A stretch of DNA of 64,000 nt from Chthonomonas calidirosea (GTDB lineage: Bacteria > Armatimonadota > Fimbriimonadia > Fimbriimonadales > Fimbriimonadaceae): positions 49,075 to 113,074 of the forward strand of contig CAMCWC010000012.1 of the NCBI GenBank assembly GCA_945882415.1, read 5' to 3'. Below the pieces are notes generated by a model. That model did not search any database. It saw only the letters and a program-made list of their open reading frames with translations, and was not told the DNA's origin. Of this stretch, positions 25,183 through 34,911 are shown in pieces. The position numbers and the translations under genes were made by a program. How positions within the stretch are numbered: the first letter of the stretch is position 1; each line of letters starts with the position of its first letter.

Positions 25183-28100
25183 TTATCGAGTCAATGATCG
25201 AATCAGTGCAAGCGAAATTCCTGCAGACGTCACTGTCTGGGTAATCGTTTGCAGCGCGTTCACATTGTCCTTCAATCGCACGGCCTGCACCTTCGTTGGA
25301 ATCAGGATGTTGTCTCCCAGCTCAATCTTCACGCCCTTCTTGTAGCGGATGATGCCACCCGTTGCGCGAATGATCAGAATTTCCTGAATCGATGCGTCGT
25401 TCGTGAGTCCACCGGCTCGGGGCAGGTAGTAGTCAAGTCCGGCGCCTGGCCGGTAAAGCACGGCCGACGGCAGCACAACCGCGCCGGTAACGCTAACGGT
25501 TGTAGGCGTTTCTGGAACGTTGATGACGTCGCCGTCCTTCAGGATCGGGTCCAGCGTGCTGTTCGGCTTTCGAAGCGCACCGCGAAGATCAATGTCCAGG
25601 TTTCCAGAAGGAACGAGTTCGTTCTCTCCGAGCTTTCGAGCGTTCGTTGCAGCTTCACTTCGGAGCGCCGCAGCGAGAGCTTGGTCCAAACTAGCACCAG
25701 GCTGAAGCCCTTGGTCGCTTGCACCGCCACCGGTCTGGATTGGCAAGAGGCTCGCCGAGGACGAAATAGTTGCCCCCTGAGAGAAGACGATGCGTAGTCG
25801 GTCCAAGTCGGCCAGAGCAGAAGCTCGGCGATACTCGGCGTCGGCAACCAAAAGCAAAGTTCCAGCGATTCGAGGTTGCAAGGCCAACTGCTTCGGAGTG
25901 GTCAGCAGCGATGGGTCTCGGTTAAATTCAGTTCCCTCTGGGAATGCTCCGGAAACGAGGCCTCCAGCGCGCTGAATCAAGTTGCTCAACCGATCGTTCG
26001 TGCCTGTGATCATGTACGGACCAGGGAATCGGACCTTACCGTTGATGTAAACGAGGCGCGCTCGCTCCTGAATATCGCTTCTTGCAGGAAGCGTGACTTG
26101 GTCACCCGCTTTGATTTCAATGCTCGCTGCGGCCGCCCCGTTGATCACATCCATTACAGCAATGCGCTCTACAGGCGTACCGGTCTTTTGCCATGCTCGT
26201 GAGAGCTCAATGACCGATGACGCATTCGGCAACACGCCGCCAGCGAGGGTGACTAGATCTGCCAGCTTGAGGTTGCTCGAAGTTGGATAGTTGCCAGGTC
26301 GCTGAACTGCGCCAGAAATGCGGACCGTTTCCGTAACGGTGAATTTCGATTCCGCCTCGGTGAAGATCGAGAGACGATCTTTTACGTTGACTTCAACGTT
26401 TGAGGCCAAGTCTCCCTTAAGAAGCGCAGCCAGGTCGATGATCTCAAGCGGCCCCTGAGTTCCGTTTGGATTCGCTCGCTGCAAGTAGGCGCGGCTCTTT
26501 TCTGCCGTCGGCAGCAGGCCACCAGCAACTTCGATAAGGTCCTTAAGTCGCATGCCCGCCGACTTCGTGAAGGTTCCGGGTCGCTGAACTGCACCAACGA
26601 TTTCCACGATCTGGTCTGGATAGAAGTCTGCTGTCGCAAAGGTGTTGACGGTCAAAACGTCATCGTCTTGAAGAACGATGTTCTCCGCTGGATCTCCGAC
26701 GGCGGCCTTCGCGAGGTTTACGCGAACCAGAGGACCGGGGCGACCATCTGGAAGGGCTCGCTGAAGCAGTCCAACTCGATCGTTTGCCGTTGGGAGCAAT
26801 CCTCCGGCTTGGATTAGGAGATCGCGCAGGGTTTGACCGTTCGAACGAACGTACAAACCTGGTCGCTGGACAGCGCCAGAAATAGTTACGCGACGCGGGC
26901 TCAGGAATTGCGTTTCCTTAATGCTGTAAACGCGAATTCGGTCGTTCGGCTGAAGCTCGATGTTTGCGCCAGAAACCTTAGCAATGGCATCTCGCAGTCG
27001 AACCGGAATCAGCGTGGTCGAACCGTCTGGGTTCTGTCGATAGAGATCGGCTCGGTCGAGATAAGTGTCTTCAATCGTTCCGCGAGCGAGCAGAAGCAAG
27101 TCGGAAACCCGCATACCCTTCGAAAAACCGAAGGATCGTGGCTGGTCAACTGCGCCCTCAATCCGGACTGCGTTTTGCACCAGAGAGCGAATGCTGAAAA
27201 TGTCTACCGAGTCGCCATCGTAAAGGACCGGATTGTCGGTGGTGCTTCGTCCGAGGAGGTTGGCGTCGATTAAGACGCGAGAGACTCCGGGTCGAACGGA
27301 TTCAACGGAAACCTGCTGGGTGATACCGGTCGGTTTCGCTCCACCAGCGTACGCCAGAACATCCCGAAGCTTTTCACCCGAGCGAATCTCATAAACCGCG
27401 GGGCGGCGGACTTCGCCTTTCACCGTGATGCGGGAGTCTGCGGGTGGAATGAAAATCGTGTCGCCAGGCTGGAGTGGAACATCGAGGCTGCCATCACCCT
27501 GAAGCAGAAGTCGATACAGGTCAATTCGCTTCAGCGGGGTGTTGAATCGTCGCAGTTCAATGTTTCGGAAGCTACCGGTGTCGTTCGGGCCACCTGCGGC
27601 ATACAGCGCGTTGAACAACGTGATGATGCTTGGGACTTCGTAAGTTCCAGGAGCGTAGGCATCACCAAGAATTCTAATCGAAATCGTTCGCAGCTCGGCA
27701 AGCTGTGTTTCTACTTGCGCGTCTCGGAGATAGCGGTTGGCGATTCGCGAGATAGTGTTGTTCGCCTGTCCAACGGTTTGTCCGCGAACGACAACTCGTT
27801 CGCCGGTCCCTGGAACAGTGATGCCACCCGTCGCGTCAACTCGAACCTGCTGGGTCGTTGGCGCTTGAACTGGGCTAGCGATTCGAATGCTGAGGAGGTC
27901 GCCAGGTCCGATTTGGTAGCGCTCCGGAACTGGCAAGTTTGCGCCGCCCTTGAGCATCTGGTCTGGACCTACCGCGGTTTGCAGTGAGTTTCCACCGCCA
28001 GTGGCTCCGCCAGCTCGTCGCTGATCGATCAATAGTCGAGCTTCTTTAAAGTACTCAAAGCCGAAGACCGGGAGGTTCTTGATTACCGGAAGGCCAGGAT

Positions 28101-28512
28101 CAGCAGCCGCTCCGATTGGAGCCACGATGGGCGGCGACGTTTGACCGGTCGGTGCGCTTTGCGGAGTTGGGGCACCTGCCGTGGTTGCCGGAGCCGCAGT
28201 GGTACCGGTCGCTGTCGTGCCACCGGTTGTAGCTGTCGTTCCGGTTGTAGTACTGCCGCCGGTCGTCGCGGTCGTTCCGGTTGTTGTCGTGCCGCCGGTT
28301 GTCGCGGTTGTTCCGGTTGTCGTCGCGCCGCCCGTTGTTGCGGTCGTACCCGTGGTACCGGTTGTAGAGGCCGTGCTAGTCGTCCCACCCGTGGTTTGGT
28401 TCTGGTCCGCGATTGTAATCGCGCTTCCAAAAATGAGTGCTGCGCAGGCGACTGTAGGGCCAATGCGACGCAGCCAAGAAACCAAAACCGGAGAATATTG
28501 CGAATTTCGCAT
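25183..28512 (-). CDS. Wza-like polysaccharide export protein with eight SLBB units
   Basis: About 1109 residues. A signal peptide (TVACAALIFGSAITIA) is followed by a long Thr/Gly low-complexity linker (about 40-120), a polysaccharide export domain starting at YQIGPGDLLSI (about 195), and eight SLBB units recognisable by a repeated G-x-V-x-x-P-G-x-(Y/F) motif (GDAYAPGTY, GEVRRPAVY, GAVDQPRSF, GAVQRPGLY, GAVQRPGTF, GAVQRPGNY, GKVRFPGPY, GAVVLPSAV). Wza proteins form the outer-membrane export channel; E. coli Wza has far fewer such units. There is no lipobox. ATG 28512 with AGG upstream is preferred to an in-frame start at 28560. It is divergent from the Wzz-like gene. Confidence 0.92.
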   Translation of the reverse strand: MRNSQYSPVLVSWLRRIGPTVACAALIFGSAITIADQNQTTGGTTSTASTTGTTGTTATTGGATTTGTTATTGGTTTTGTTATTGGSTTTGTTATTGGTTATGTTAAPATTAGAPTPQSAPTGQTSPPIVAPIGAAADPGLPVIKNLPVFGFEYFKEARLLIDQRRAGGATGGGNSLQTAVGPDQMLKGGANLPVPERYQIGPGDLLSIRIASPVQAPTTQQVRVDATGGITVPGTGERVVVRGQTVGQANNTISRIANRYLRDAQVETQLAELRTISIRILGDAYAPGTYEVPSIITLFNALYAAGGPNDTGSFRNIELRRFNTPLKRIDLYRLLLQGDGSLDVPLQPGDTIFIPPADSRITVKGEVRRPAVYEIRSGEKLRDVLAYAGGAKPTGITQQVSVESVRPGVSRVLIDANLLGRSTTDNPVLYDGDSVDIFSIRSLVQNAVRIEGAVDQPRSFGFSKGMRVSDLLLLARGTIEDTYLDRADLYRQNPDGSTTLIPVRLRDAIAKVSGANIELQPNDRIRVYSIKETQFLSPRRVTISGAVQRPGLYVRSNGQTLRDLLIQAGGLLPTANDRVGLLQRALPDGRPGPLVRVNLAKAAVGDPAENIVLQDDDVLTVNTFATADFYPDQIVEIVGAVQRPGTFTKSAGMRLKDLIEVAGGLLPTAEKSRAYLQRANPNGTQGPLEIIDLAALLKGDLASNVEVNVKDRLSIFTEAESKFTVTETVRISGAVQRPGNYPTSSNLKLADLVTLAGGVLPNASSVIELSRAWQKTGTPVERIAVMDVINGAAAASIEIKAGDQVTLPARSDIQERARLVYINGKVRFPGPYMITGTNDRLSNLIQRAGGLVSGAFPEGTEFNRDPSLLTTPKQLALQPRIAGTLLLVADAEYRRASALADLDRLRIVFSQGATISSSASLLPIQTGGGASDQGLQPGASLDQALAAALRSEAATNARKLGENELVPSGNLDIDLRGALRKPNSTLDPILKDGDVINVPETPTTVSVTGAVVLPSAVLYRPGAGLDYYLPRAGGLTNDASIQEILIIRATGGIIRYKKGVKIELGDNILIPTKVQAVRLKDNVNALQTITQTVTSAGISLALIRSLTR
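28199..28360 (-). repeat. 36-bp tandem repeat coding the Thr/Gly linker of the Wza-like protein
   Basis: Four consecutive 36-bp units (28199-28234, 28235-28270, 28271-28306, 28307-28342) and a partial fifth (to 28360). Each unit codes for 12 residues of the type TTGTTATTGG, with changes mainly at third codon positions. The units are in frame, so copy-number change would lengthen or shorten the linker without breaking the gene. Confidence 0.88.
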
Positions 28513-28649
28513 GAGCAACCTGCAACGCGTCCAGACACGCGTTCCTCGGAAGCGAATCATACCACTGGATGGGCTATTAGACTATAGTCTCAGAGGCTGG
28601 ATATACTCAGCGACGCAAGGGTGCCGGACAGCACCGGAGAGGAGAACGA

Positions 28650-29927
28650 ATGGATAACGGTGGATCTGGATTTGTGACAAAGATCAAACCTCACCTCCCC
28701 GAGCTGAAGAAAGGTGCCGGTCTGATTATTGGAAGCGGCCTTTTGTCGGCCGCTGTGGCCTACGGAATCATCGCTACGAGACCGGCCGAGTATCGCGCTA
28801 ACAGCAGCTTGATTCTGCCCGCCTCCGCGGTTTCTTCCCTTACGGCTGCGATTCCATTTCTGAGCAAGGAAGCCTCGCCGCTTTCGGTTCTTACCGGAAT
28901 TGGTAAGAGCTCCCGCACATTCTTGGAGTTATCGCAAGCAACGAAGATTTCCACCGAGGAGTTGCGTAATCGCCTGCACTGGGAAGAAAACGCAACGACA
29001 AACCAGCTCACGGTTTCGTACGTTGACTCGAAGAAAGAAAAGGCCGTCAACGTTGTTAACATCGCGCTCCGGATTCTAAACCGAACATCTGTGACCGTTA
29101 GCGCCGGGCTAGGAAGCTCGCAAGCCGATGAAATCAACTCGGTTCTGAAAGATCGCGCCGCAAAGCTGGCCGAGCTTGAAGAAGGGCTACTCACGTTCCA
29201 AAAGGAACTTCAGACCGCCCCCGACGCCGCGAATCCGTTTGCTTCAGGTGCGTACTTCGCCCGACTGAAGGAAGTAGAACTTGATCTTGCCAAGGTTGAC
29301 AAGCAGATCGAGGTCGAGCGAAATGCCGCCGTCCGGCGAGGCGAACCGGAACTGGAGCGCACATCCGGCCCCGCCAACCCAACCTGGCGAGAAAAGCTTG
29401 CAACGGCAGAATTTGAACTTCGTGTTGCAGAGACCAGGCTTGGTCCAGATGCGCCAGAAGCGGAAGCACTCCGACGAAAACTGAACGTTACGCGGATTCA
29501 GCTTCAAAAGGAAATCCAAAAGTACATTGCCTCCGTTCAAAATGGGCTAGACGGCAAGTTCGCCGCCTTAGAATCACAACGGCAAGTCCTGGAAATCCAG
29601 CGCGAATACCTAACCGAGCAGTCGAAACTTGCTCCACAAGAGAGCCTTGAGTTTCAACGTCGAGTTCGAGAGATTGAGGGTCAGGCAAAGATCGTTGCGG
29701 ACCTTCAGCGCCAGTACGAACTCGCGAAACTAGACAGCGAGGTGTACCGAATCCAGTACACGACTCTCCAGCCAACTTATGTCGAGCCAGAACCGGTCAA
29801 CAAAGACGCTGCCAAGCCAACGCTGTTCTCCCTCATCGGCGGACTCCTGACTTCGGCGTACTGCATCATCTTCGCCGGAATGTGGCGAAGAGATGCGGCG
29901 ACTACTTCGCGCCCTGCCGAAGATTGA
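28650..29927 (+). CDS. Wzz-like polysaccharide co-polymerase (copy 1)
   Basis: 425 residues. An N-terminal membrane helix (about 23-43, GLIIGSGLLSAAVAYGII) and a C-terminal one (about 390-412) enclose a periplasmic domain with long coiled-coil stretches (about 150-370), the plan of Wzz/chain-length regulators. The first loop has the pattern ASPLSVLTGIGKS, shared with the second copy at 34908-36158. No tyrosine-kinase domain is fused. A strong GGAGAGGAG precedes the ATG, and a TATACT box lies at 28602-28607. It would set chain length of the exported polymer. Its 3' end overlaps the convergent glycosyltransferase gene by 26 nt. Confidence 0.87.
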   Translation: MDNGGSGFVTKIKPHLPELKKGAGLIIGSGLLSAAVAYGIIATRPAEYRANSSLILPASAVSSLTAAIPFLSKEASPLSVLTGIGKSSRTFLELSQATKISTEELRNRLHWEENATTNQLTVSYVDSKKEKAVNVVNIALRILNRTSVTVSAGLGSSQADEINSVLKDRAAKLAELEEGLLTFQKELQTAPDAANPFASGAYFARLKEVELDLAKVDKQIEVERNAAVRRGEPELERTSGPANPTWREKLATAEFELRVAETRLGPDAPEAEALRRKLNVTRIQLQKEIQKYIASVQNGLDGKFAALESQRQVLEIQREYLTEQSKLAPQESLEFQRRVREIEGQAKIVADLQRQYELAKLDSEVYRIQYTTLQPTYVEPEPVNKDAAKPTLFSLIGGLLTSAYCIIFAGMWRRDAATTSRPAED

Positions 29928-31176
29928 ACTTCGCCGAAATTTGAGCCCTTGCGCTCTTGCTCAACATTGATCGTAAGCCACGCTTTATGAACGAGAAGAG
30001 GCCAGCCTTAGAAAGGTCGCTGGAAGAGCTCATCCACTCCGGTCGGTAGGTCTTGTACAGGGCCTCGTATACCGGCGCCGAAACCTGAACGTCAAGCTTG
30101 GTTCTCGCGTAGTTCAGGGCGAAAGCGCCGAGCTCGGCTTGTCTTGCCTCGCTTTGAATCGCATCTGTCAGCGCAGCTTGTAGTAGTTTTCGAGTTTCCG
30201 CGCGGGCTTGGCCGTCGCCGACGTTTCGGCCGCTGAAGTTAAATTCGGCGAGGGCATCCACGGTTTCGGCGGAAACAACCCCGGCAAAGCCGACCTTTCC
30301 GACGACAAACGTTGGTTTTCCGGCGGCAAGGCCCTCAAAGACGGACCGCCCCATCCCGCAGATCACGCTGGCCATTCCGAGATACTTCTGTGCCGACGTG
30401 CTTTCGTCCACGGCACTCACAGCAATGACCTTGCCCGCTTCGGAGTTCACTCGGGCGACTTCGGCATAAATCTCTTCGGCAATCGAGGTGACGTCGGCGT
30501 AGCCAATGTGCACGAAACAAATCGGGATTCCCGCCTTGTTCATCGCCTCTGTCACGGCAACGCCATCCAAGATTGAGTCGCGGTAAGCAGGTCCGATTCT
30601 CGCAATTCGAAGGAAGATCGGGGCGTCCGCAGGAATCTTGTACTTCGTTCGAAACTCGCTCGCCTTTTCCGCGGACTGAAGCTCCTGAATTTCGTCCACA
30701 TCAATCCTGGCCGGCACGACAATCACGTCTTCTGGTTTGGCCGCAGCCGTTTCGAGAATTTCAAGTTTGTTCTCTTCGCTAAGGCAAGTAGCGAACCTTA
30801 ACTTTAGCGAACTCATGATGCGAACTTCGAGCGGTTCCTTAACCGCCGGACCACCACAACGCGTGTAAACCCAAGGGGTTAATGACTTAGACGCGAACTT
30901 AAGAATCTCGACGAGCCCAAGCGAACTAAAAGTGTGGACCGCATCGAGCCGACCAGCTGCTTTGAGTTCTTGTAGCTTAGCGATAAGTCCGGAAGACCAG
31001 CCATGGGCAATGCGATCGAACTGGAATCCCGCATCTTCAATCACCTTCGTCGGCGATGCAACGCCTACCAGGTAATGCACTTCGTGACCTCGTGACCGCA
31101 TTGCCTTGCCAACAGAAACGGAAGTCCGAGTGTGTCCGCCAAGGCCGGCGTCGAGAACCACGATCACGATTTTCAT
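29902..31176 (-). CDS. Glycosyltransferase (GT-B fold)
   Basis: About 424 residues. The N-terminal Rossmann-like half starts KIVIVVLDAGLGGHTRTSVSVGKAM with the glycine-rich loop of GT-B enzymes. The C-terminal half has FLRIARIGPAYRDSIL and the donor-site segment GMGRSVFEGLAAGKPTFVVG. It should transfer an activated sugar to a lipid-linked acceptor in the cytoplasm as part of the exopolysaccharide unit; donor and linkage are not predictable. ATG 31176 sits 7 nt after TACCCT (31184-31189, minus strand), so it is probably leaderless; a longer frame to 31236 runs antisense to the start of the neighbouring gene. Confidence 0.88.
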   Translation of the reverse strand: MKIVIVVLDAGLGGHTRTSVSVGKAMRSRGHEVHYLVGVASPTKVIEDAGFQFDRIAHGWSSGLIAKLQELKAAGRLDAVHTFSSLGLVEILKFASKSLTPWVYTRCGGPAVKEPLEVRIMSSLKLRFATCLSEENKLEILETAAAKPEDVIVVPARIDVDEIQELQSAEKASEFRTKYKIPADAPIFLRIARIGPAYRDSILDGVAVTEAMNKAGIPICFVHIGYADVTSIAEEIYAEVARVNSEAGKVIAVSAVDESTSAQKYLGMASVICGMGRSVFEGLAAGKPTFVVGKVGFAGVVSAETVDALAEFNFSGRNVGDGQARAETRKLLQAALTDAIQSEARQAELGAFALNYARTKLDVQVSAPVYEALYKTYRPEWMSSSSDLSKAGLFSFIKRGLRSMLSKSARAQISAKFNLRQGAK

Positions 31177-31219
31177 CGCGCCTAGGGTACCGCTTGACCA
31201 AAATCTGGTTACATAGGGC

Positions 31220-32416
31220 ATGCCAACGGCATCCACGACGTTCCTTTTCGATCAACACCGCACCGGGCGAACGCCCTTTGGGATTGGAACCGCGGAGGCA
31301 CCCAGCGAGTTGTGGAAGACGTGGTTGCCAAGCCATCCGAGCAAAGGTGCAGAAAGCAGCCCCGCATTCGACATCGAGGGCAACCTGTACTTTGGAAGTC
31401 ACGACGGATGCTTCTACTGTCTATCCAATAGCGGCAAGGTTCGCTGGATGTTTAAGACGGATGAGAAGATTTACAGTAGCCCACAACTCATCGATGATAA
31501 AGTGGTTGTCTTTGCCGGTGGAAACGGATACCTCTACGCATTCTCGACCGATGGCGACCTCCTTTGGCATTACGACCTCTGCCAAGGTTATCGCCCTGCG
31601 GGAGCCGTCAAGCGAGCCATCGCAACGTTAAAGGAGCTTCCAGTAACCCTGGATTGGAAACGCAAGTATTTGGTTACGACAAAGTCCTGGGCGTCCCCGT
31701 CGCTGCACTCGGAAGGCTTCTTGATCGCGACGGGTTACGGTAAGGGACTTCATGCCGTGAACCTGGATGGTTCGGGGCGCTGGAAGTTCGACCTCGGCGC
31801 TCCGCAGTACTCGCTGAGCGGCACTTGCCTGGACAATGACGGAAACATCCTCGTTACCGCCCTCGAAGGCGCGGCCTATAGCGTGGATGCAAACGGCAAG
31901 CAAAACTGGAAAACTTCCCTACCAAAAGGCTTCAAAAACTGGGGGACTCCAAGCTTTGATCCAGAACTTCTGCAGGGGTATTTCCCGGTTTCGAAGAAGG
32001 AAGAATCGGCTTTTGTCTTTGCCTTGGACCCATCAGGATCCGTACGATGGAAAGCTGAAGTGCCTGGGGGCATTCGTGGTTCGGTTAGCATCGGCACGGG
32101 CGATCACGCCATCGTTTGCGGACTGGCTGGCGAAGTGATCTATCTCAACCGGAAGACCGGTACCGTTGACCGAAAGGTCCGCCTTTCCAAGGATAGCCGC
32201 GCGCTTTGGACCACGGCAGCCATCGACCCTCAGGGCCACATTCTTTTGACGACGAAAGAGACCAACACCACGGGAAGTCTTGCCTGCCTTACGGCTGACG
32301 GCGTTCTGAAGTGGTCCACGCCGATTGGCAAGGCCCTTTCAACTCCCGTGATTGATGCGGAAGGTCGAATTTACGTTGGAAGCTGGGATGGCTACTACCG
32401 CTGTATTCAATCCTAA
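31220..32416 (+). CDS. PQQ-binding-like beta-propeller protein
   Basis: 398 residues made of repeated beta-propeller blades: SSPAFDIEGNLYFGSHDG, SSPQLIDDKVVVFAGG, SPSLHSEGFLIATG, and the final STPVIDAEGRIYVGSWDG, with the W at the end of blades (LLWHYD, RWKFDL, RWKAEV) seen in PQQ-like domains. No signal peptide is visible. Such proteins are usually scaffolds. Lying inside the exopolysaccharide locus, it may belong to the assembly machinery, but this is a guess. TACATA stands just before the ATG. The stop overlaps the convergent flippase gene by 4 nt. Confidence 0.85.
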   Translation: MPTASTTFLFDQHRTGRTPFGIGTAEAPSELWKTWLPSHPSKGAESSPAFDIEGNLYFGSHDGCFYCLSNSGKVRWMFKTDEKIYSSPQLIDDKVVVFAGGNGYLYAFSTDGDLLWHYDLCQGYRPAGAVKRAIATLKELPVTLDWKRKYLVTTKSWASPSLHSEGFLIATGYGKGLHAVNLDGSGRWKFDLGAPQYSLSGTCLDNDGNILVTALEGAAYSVDANGKQNWKTSLPKGFKNWGTPSFDPELLQGYFPVSKKEESAFVFALDPSGSVRWKAEVPGGIRGSVSIGTGDHAIVCGLAGEVIYLNRKTGTVDRKVRLSKDSRALWTTAAIDPQGHILLTTKETNTTGSLACLTADGVLKWSTPIGKALSTPVIDAEGRIYVGSWDGYYRCIQS

Positions 32417-33756
32417 GCCGCAGGCTTCTTACCGCGCTTGAGCTTCTTGAGGATTGGAGCAAAGTCCGACTTCTTCGCAATCAGAGCGTCGGACCACTTC
32501 ACTTCGTACCGCTTTAGATATGCGAACAAGAAGAGCAGGGCGCCAAGCGAATAACCAACGCTGCTCGCAATTGCGCCACCTTGGATTCCCATGTTAAATT
32601 GCCTAATCAGAACCACCGACAGCGCCAAATTGACGATAACCGCGACGGCATAACTTCGAGCTGCGAATAGTGGCTCGCCACGACCCGCGAGGTCGCCGCC
32701 AAGGACTTTATAGATGACACCGAGCAGTACGCCGGGAATCATGGTGCGAGTGGTTGCGGTCGCCTGAGCCAGCGCGGTTGGTCCAGCATCGGAGAGCTTC
32801 TGTCCAAAGAACAAGAGCATTAACGGGCCGGCCGCAAAGTACAGCGCTGCTCCCGCCAATATGGTGATCGGGAGCGTGAGCCGAAGCGCCTTCACCGAAC
32901 GATCGACCGCATCTTGAACCGAACCTGAATTGGCACTCTTGCTGATCAGAACCGTTCCGACCGCAGTCGGAATCTGCCAGAGCACCTCCACGAGGCTGAC
33001 GCCCAATCCGTACACGCCCACCAAGCCAATACTGACGCTTCGCTCGAGAACCAGAACATTGACTCGATAGTTCAGCGCGATCACGAAGGCGGCAACGGCA
33101 TACTTGAGCCCGAGATTGACCAACTCGGAAACCACGGGCTTATCAAACCTCGGCCAGACTTTTGCCTCATGCCCGAGCCGTAGAATGGGAGATGCGGCTC
33201 CGGCCATTGCGCCAATCAAGAAGCCCATCGTAACGCTCATGAGGCCAGCCTTCACGACGAACAGGAGCACGAGCAACCCGATCATGTAGCCGGCGTATCG
33301 CTGCATTTGCGAAGCGTTGAAGCTCTTCATCTGCTGCTTCGCCAGGAAGATCCCGTTCCCGTAGTCAATCAGCAGAATGAACGGAATGGAAGCAAGCGCG
33401 GGAATGAGCAACGGCCAGCCGAAGGTCTGCGCGGGGCCGGTCGCGAAGGTGGCAGAAACCAACACGATCGCAACACCTGCAGACAGCAGCAACATGCTGA
33501 ACGCGTTGCCGTAAAAGGTTTTCAGATCAAAGCTCTTGTTCGCATACATGATCGTGAGCGAACGGTTCATCCCCAAGCCGGTGATGCTGTTGACCATGTT
33601 GATGGTGGCGAAGGCAACGGTGTAAAGACCTTGACCATCGGGTCCCAAGCTTCTCGCGATGATGAGAGAAATGATGAGCCCTGCGGAAAGAGTGAAGAGT
33701 TTTGCGAGAAAGACGAGGATCGAACTTCCGGCTAGGCTCTGCTTTCCTTCACTCAT
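32413..33756 (-). CDS. Wzx-type flippase (MOP/polysaccharide biosynthesis family)
   Basis: 447 residues, with about twelve to fourteen hydrophobic segments across the whole chain and the N-terminal IARSLGPDGQGLYTVAFA motif typical of the polysaccharide-transport MATE-like family. It would flip the undecaprenyl-linked repeat unit across the inner membrane. AAGGAAAAT precedes the ATG. The O-antigen ligase/polymerase gene ends 12 nt upstream, so it is in the same operon (wzz, ligase/polymerase, flippase on the minus strand). Confidence 0.92.
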   Translation of the reverse strand: MSEGKQSLAGSSILVFLAKLFTLSAGLIISLIIARSLGPDGQGLYTVAFATINMVNSITGLGMNRSLTIMYANKSFDLKTFYGNAFSMLLLSAGVAIVLVSATFATGPAQTFGWPLLIPALASIPFILLIDYGNGIFLAKQQMKSFNASQMQRYAGYMIGLLVLLFVVKAGLMSVTMGFLIGAMAGAASPILRLGHEAKVWPRFDKPVVSELVNLGLKYAVAAFVIALNYRVNVLVLERSVSIGLVGVYGLGVSLVEVLWQIPTAVGTVLISKSANSGSVQDAVDRSVKALRLTLPITILAGAALYFAAGPLMLLFFGQKLSDAGPTALAQATATTRTMIPGVLLGVIYKVLGGDLAGRGEPLFAARSYAVAVIVNLALSVVLIRQFNMGIQGGAIASSVGYSLGALLFLFAYLKRYEVKWSDALIAKKSDFAPILKKLKRGKKPAA

Positions 33757-33768
33757 TATTAATTTTCC

Positions 33769-34911
33769 TTAAGCTGGGGCAAGGGCCAAATCTGGGTTCC
33801 CAGTTGGCTCGGGTTGGGGACGTTTACGCAGCTCCGCCGCAACGCACCACGACACGGCGAGCAACGTCCAGAGAAGTGTAAACCGCAACCCTTGGTGCGT
33901 AAATCCATACGAGGCTATGGATATAAACGGGTACGCGTCGTATCCCTGACCACGCAAGCAGAAGTAGAAGAACGTGCCAATGAGCGCACAGCCAATGAAG
34001 CCGTAAGCGAAAATCAGGGTTCCGAAGACAGAGTGCAACTCTTGCCTACCTGATCGTGTCCATCGCGTTTGGTCAGCTTCACTTGCGCCGAAGGCCAAGT
34101 ATTGGGCGTTCTCCCAGATTCGGTTGTAGCCTCGGCCCTCCGCGTTGTCGTCGGCTTGCGTACCGATTCCGGAAAGACGCGCTTCCGCACGGTCGAGAAC
34201 CGAAATGGCGTCTGGGAATGCCGTGAACAGGGCGAAACCGATGGCAACGATAATCGCAAGGATTCCTGGTTGCCTGAGTCCATAGAACACGAGCATGATG
34301 AGGACGCCGACAATTGCCGCCTTGGAAAGCGAAATGAGCGAAAGCATCAAGCAGATGAAGAAGAGCCCCGTCACCTGCCAAGTTTTCGGTTGAGCAACCC
34401 GTGCAAGGTAAGCCACCATCGCCGCCGCAATCAATGAGAAGTAGCCTAGCTGGTTCGGATTGTTAAAGAAGATCGTCGCTCGTGCCGGGTTCCCGATGTC
34501 ACGGATACCCAAGACGAACTGCAACACGACGCAAACCGAGATCGCCCAATACGAGCTGAGCAGGAATTTCTTCCCGTACTCGCTATAAAGCACGAACACT
34601 AAAGCCACTGACATTCCGTTATGAATGTAAAACAGGAACGTTTGGACACCCAGCGAGTCCGTAAGCTTGAGAGCGTAGAACGAGTTGTTGAGGAAAACGT
34701 ATCCGACGAAGAGCCAGAGGAATTTGATCGCAATCCGCGATTCTGGCAACACCTTAAAGTGACCACGGACAAGAAGCCGGATCGCAATCGCAACGAGGAA
34801 GAAGTCGCTGATTCGCGGGAGACCGCTGGGGAGTAGGTAAAAGGGGAAAGTCAGGATGAACATCTGCCAGAGCAGCAGGTTGACATCCTTAATGACGAAC
34901 GGAGACTTCAC
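33769..34911 (-). CDS. O-antigen ligase/polymerase (Wzy/WaaL-like)
   Basis: About 380 residues, with ten to twelve hydrophobic segments and a larger periplasmic loop late in the chain. The segment FFNNPNQLGYF (about residues 145-155) matches the conserved loop of the O-antigen ligase/polymerase family. In this setting, with Wzx and two Wzz proteins, a polymerase role is more likely than lipid A ligation. The GTG start at 34911 overlaps the wzz stop codon (GTGA overlap), so translation is coupled. Confidence 0.85.
   Translation of the reverse strand: MKSPFVIKDVNLLLWQMFILTFPFYLLPSGLPRISDFFLVAIAIRLLVRGHFKVLPESRIAIKFLWLFVGYVFLNNSFYALKLTDSLGVQTFLFYIHNGMSVALVFVLYSEYGKKFLLSSYWAISVCVVLQFVLGIRDIGNPARATIFFNNPNQLGYFSLIAAAMVAYLARVAQPKTWQVTGLFFICLMLSLISLSKAAIVGVLIMLVFYGLRQPGILAIIVAIGFALFTAFPDAISVLDRAEARLSGIGTQADDNAEGRGYNRIWENAQYLAFGASEADQTRWTRSGRQELHSVFGTLIFAYGFIGCALIGTFFYFCLRGQGYDAYPFISIASYGFTHQGLRFTLLWTLLAVSWCVAAELRKRPQPEPTGNPDLALAPA

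Noticed and set aside
28199..28360. Possible CRISPR array from the repeated 36-bp units
   Set aside because: The units are directly adjacent without spacers, in frame and inside a coding region.
28181..28657. 158-codon plus-strand frame in the Wza linker and intergenic region, Val/Pro-rich
   Set aside because: It is the mirror of the Thr/Gly repeat; the minus strand frame continues into the export domain.
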